Assembly (NCBI GenBank): GCA_900757465.1
Contig: CAAENY010000124.1
Span: 1-5,636, forward strand
DNA from: an uncultured Collinsella sp.
GTDB lineage: Bacteria; Actinomycetota; Coriobacteriia; Coriobacteriales; Coriobacteriaceae
DNA length: 5,636 nucleotides
Direction of reading: 5' to 3'
In this document: positions 5,317 to 5,636 of the stretch, piece by piece
Layout: each line of letters begins with the position of its first letter
Position numbering within the stretch: the first letter of the stretch is position 1
The notes under the pieces: model-generated
Seen by the model: the letters and a program-made list of their open reading frames with translations, nothing else
The model's database searches: none
Told to the model about the DNA's origin: nothing
Translations under genes and position numbers: made by a program

Positions 5317-5636
5317 ATGCAGTACTCACAGGAAGTGGAGAACATGTGCCCCGTTGCCAAGGGTGCATACCACGGCCCCGCACCCATCCCCGAGGAGGGC
5401 AAGTGGGTCCAGGCTAAGGAGATTTCCGACATCTCCGGTCTTACGCACGGTGTGGGTTGGTGCGCACCTCAGCAGGGCGCCTGCAAGCTCACGCTGAACG
5501 TCAAGGACGGCATCATCGAGGAGGCCCTCGTTGAGACCATCGGCTGCTCGGGCATGACCCACTCTGCCGCCATGGCTTCCGAGATTCTTCCCGGTAAGAC
5601 CATCCTCGAGGCCCTCAACACCGACCTCGTCTGCGA
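5317..5636 (+). CDS. IscU/NifU-N-like iron-sulfur scaffold protein (partial, 3' end outside window)
   Basis: The visible 106 residues resemble a stand-alone IscU/NifU-N-like protein widespread in anaerobes and usually annotated as an iron-sulfur cluster assembly scaffold; I recall this from family pattern, not a search. The core KLTLNVKDGIIEEALVETIGC (57-77) followed by GMTHSAAMASEILPGKTILEAL matches the IscU segment that runs from the first scaffold cysteine through the second (GCGSAIASSS) to KGKSLDEA. Cysteines are at 11, 49, 56, 77 and 106. Cys56 and Cys77 align with IscU Cys37 and Cys63. The Gly-Asp after the first scaffold cysteine is missing (GACKL instead of ACGDVMKL), so the metal site must differ. 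The start has a good Shine-Dalgarno. It has its own promoter and is not part of the suf operon. The family often sits next to a GGGtGRT-type protein gene, which would lie beyond the window. Confidence 0.88.
   Translation, partial: MQYSQEVENMCPVAKGAYHGPAPIPEEGKWVQAKEISDISGLTHGVGWCAPQQGACKLTLNVKDGIIEEALVETIGCSGMTHSAAMASEILPGKTILEALNTDLVC

Noticed and set aside
1..5636. CRISPR array, tRNA or rRNA gene
   Set aside because: No regularly spaced repeats and no tRNA or rRNA signature were seen on either strand.

Overview
The window looks like chromosomal DNA from a high-GC, obligately anaerobic Gram-positive bacterium. The best guess is the Coriobacteriia, most like Collinsella or a close relative. 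The basis is third-position GC codon use, a SUF operon in the order B-D-S-U ending in a zinc-type SufU, a stand-alone IscU-like protein of a kind found in anaerobes, and the type of Y1 transposase-like protein present. The taxonomy is an inference from remembered family patterns, not from a search.

Positions 3-3439 are the 3' part of a SUF iron-sulfur cluster assembly operon on the + strand: the end of sufB (cut by the window edge), complete sufD, complete sufS and complete sufU. Every junction overlaps (TAATG, ATGA, then 8 nt), so the four genes are almost certainly co-transcribed and translationally coupled. SufS takes sulfur from cysteine, SufU accepts it, and the SufB/SufD scaffold (with a SufC ATPase expected upstream but not visible) builds the cluster. 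A strong intrinsic terminator at 3472-3501 closes the operon.

Positions 3502-4100 have no convincing gene. They hold a dense set of inverted repeats, including a REP-like GTAG-plus-hairpin and a 23-bp near-palindrome. Next to them on the minus strand (4913-4101) is a Y1/IS200-like REP-associated transposase (RAYT)-type protein with a C-terminal helix-turn-helix. Its HUH metal-binding motif is intact, but the position expected for the catalytic tyrosine reads serine. This suggests an inactive or repurposed DNA-binding protein rather than a working transposase. A candidate promoter for it has a 17-nt inverted repeat exactly filling the -35/-10 spacer.

Positions 5136-5316 hold the promoter and leader of a second iron-sulfur gene. 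It starts at 5317 on the + strand and runs off the window end. It encodes an IscU/NifU-N-like protein with five cysteines in the visible part, but lacks the usual Cys-Gly-Asp motif. Thus a transposase-like gene sits between two iron-sulfur loci. Nothing here proves a new system. The points most worth testing are the tyrosine-less RAYT-like protein with its flanking palindromes, and the divergent second scaffold.
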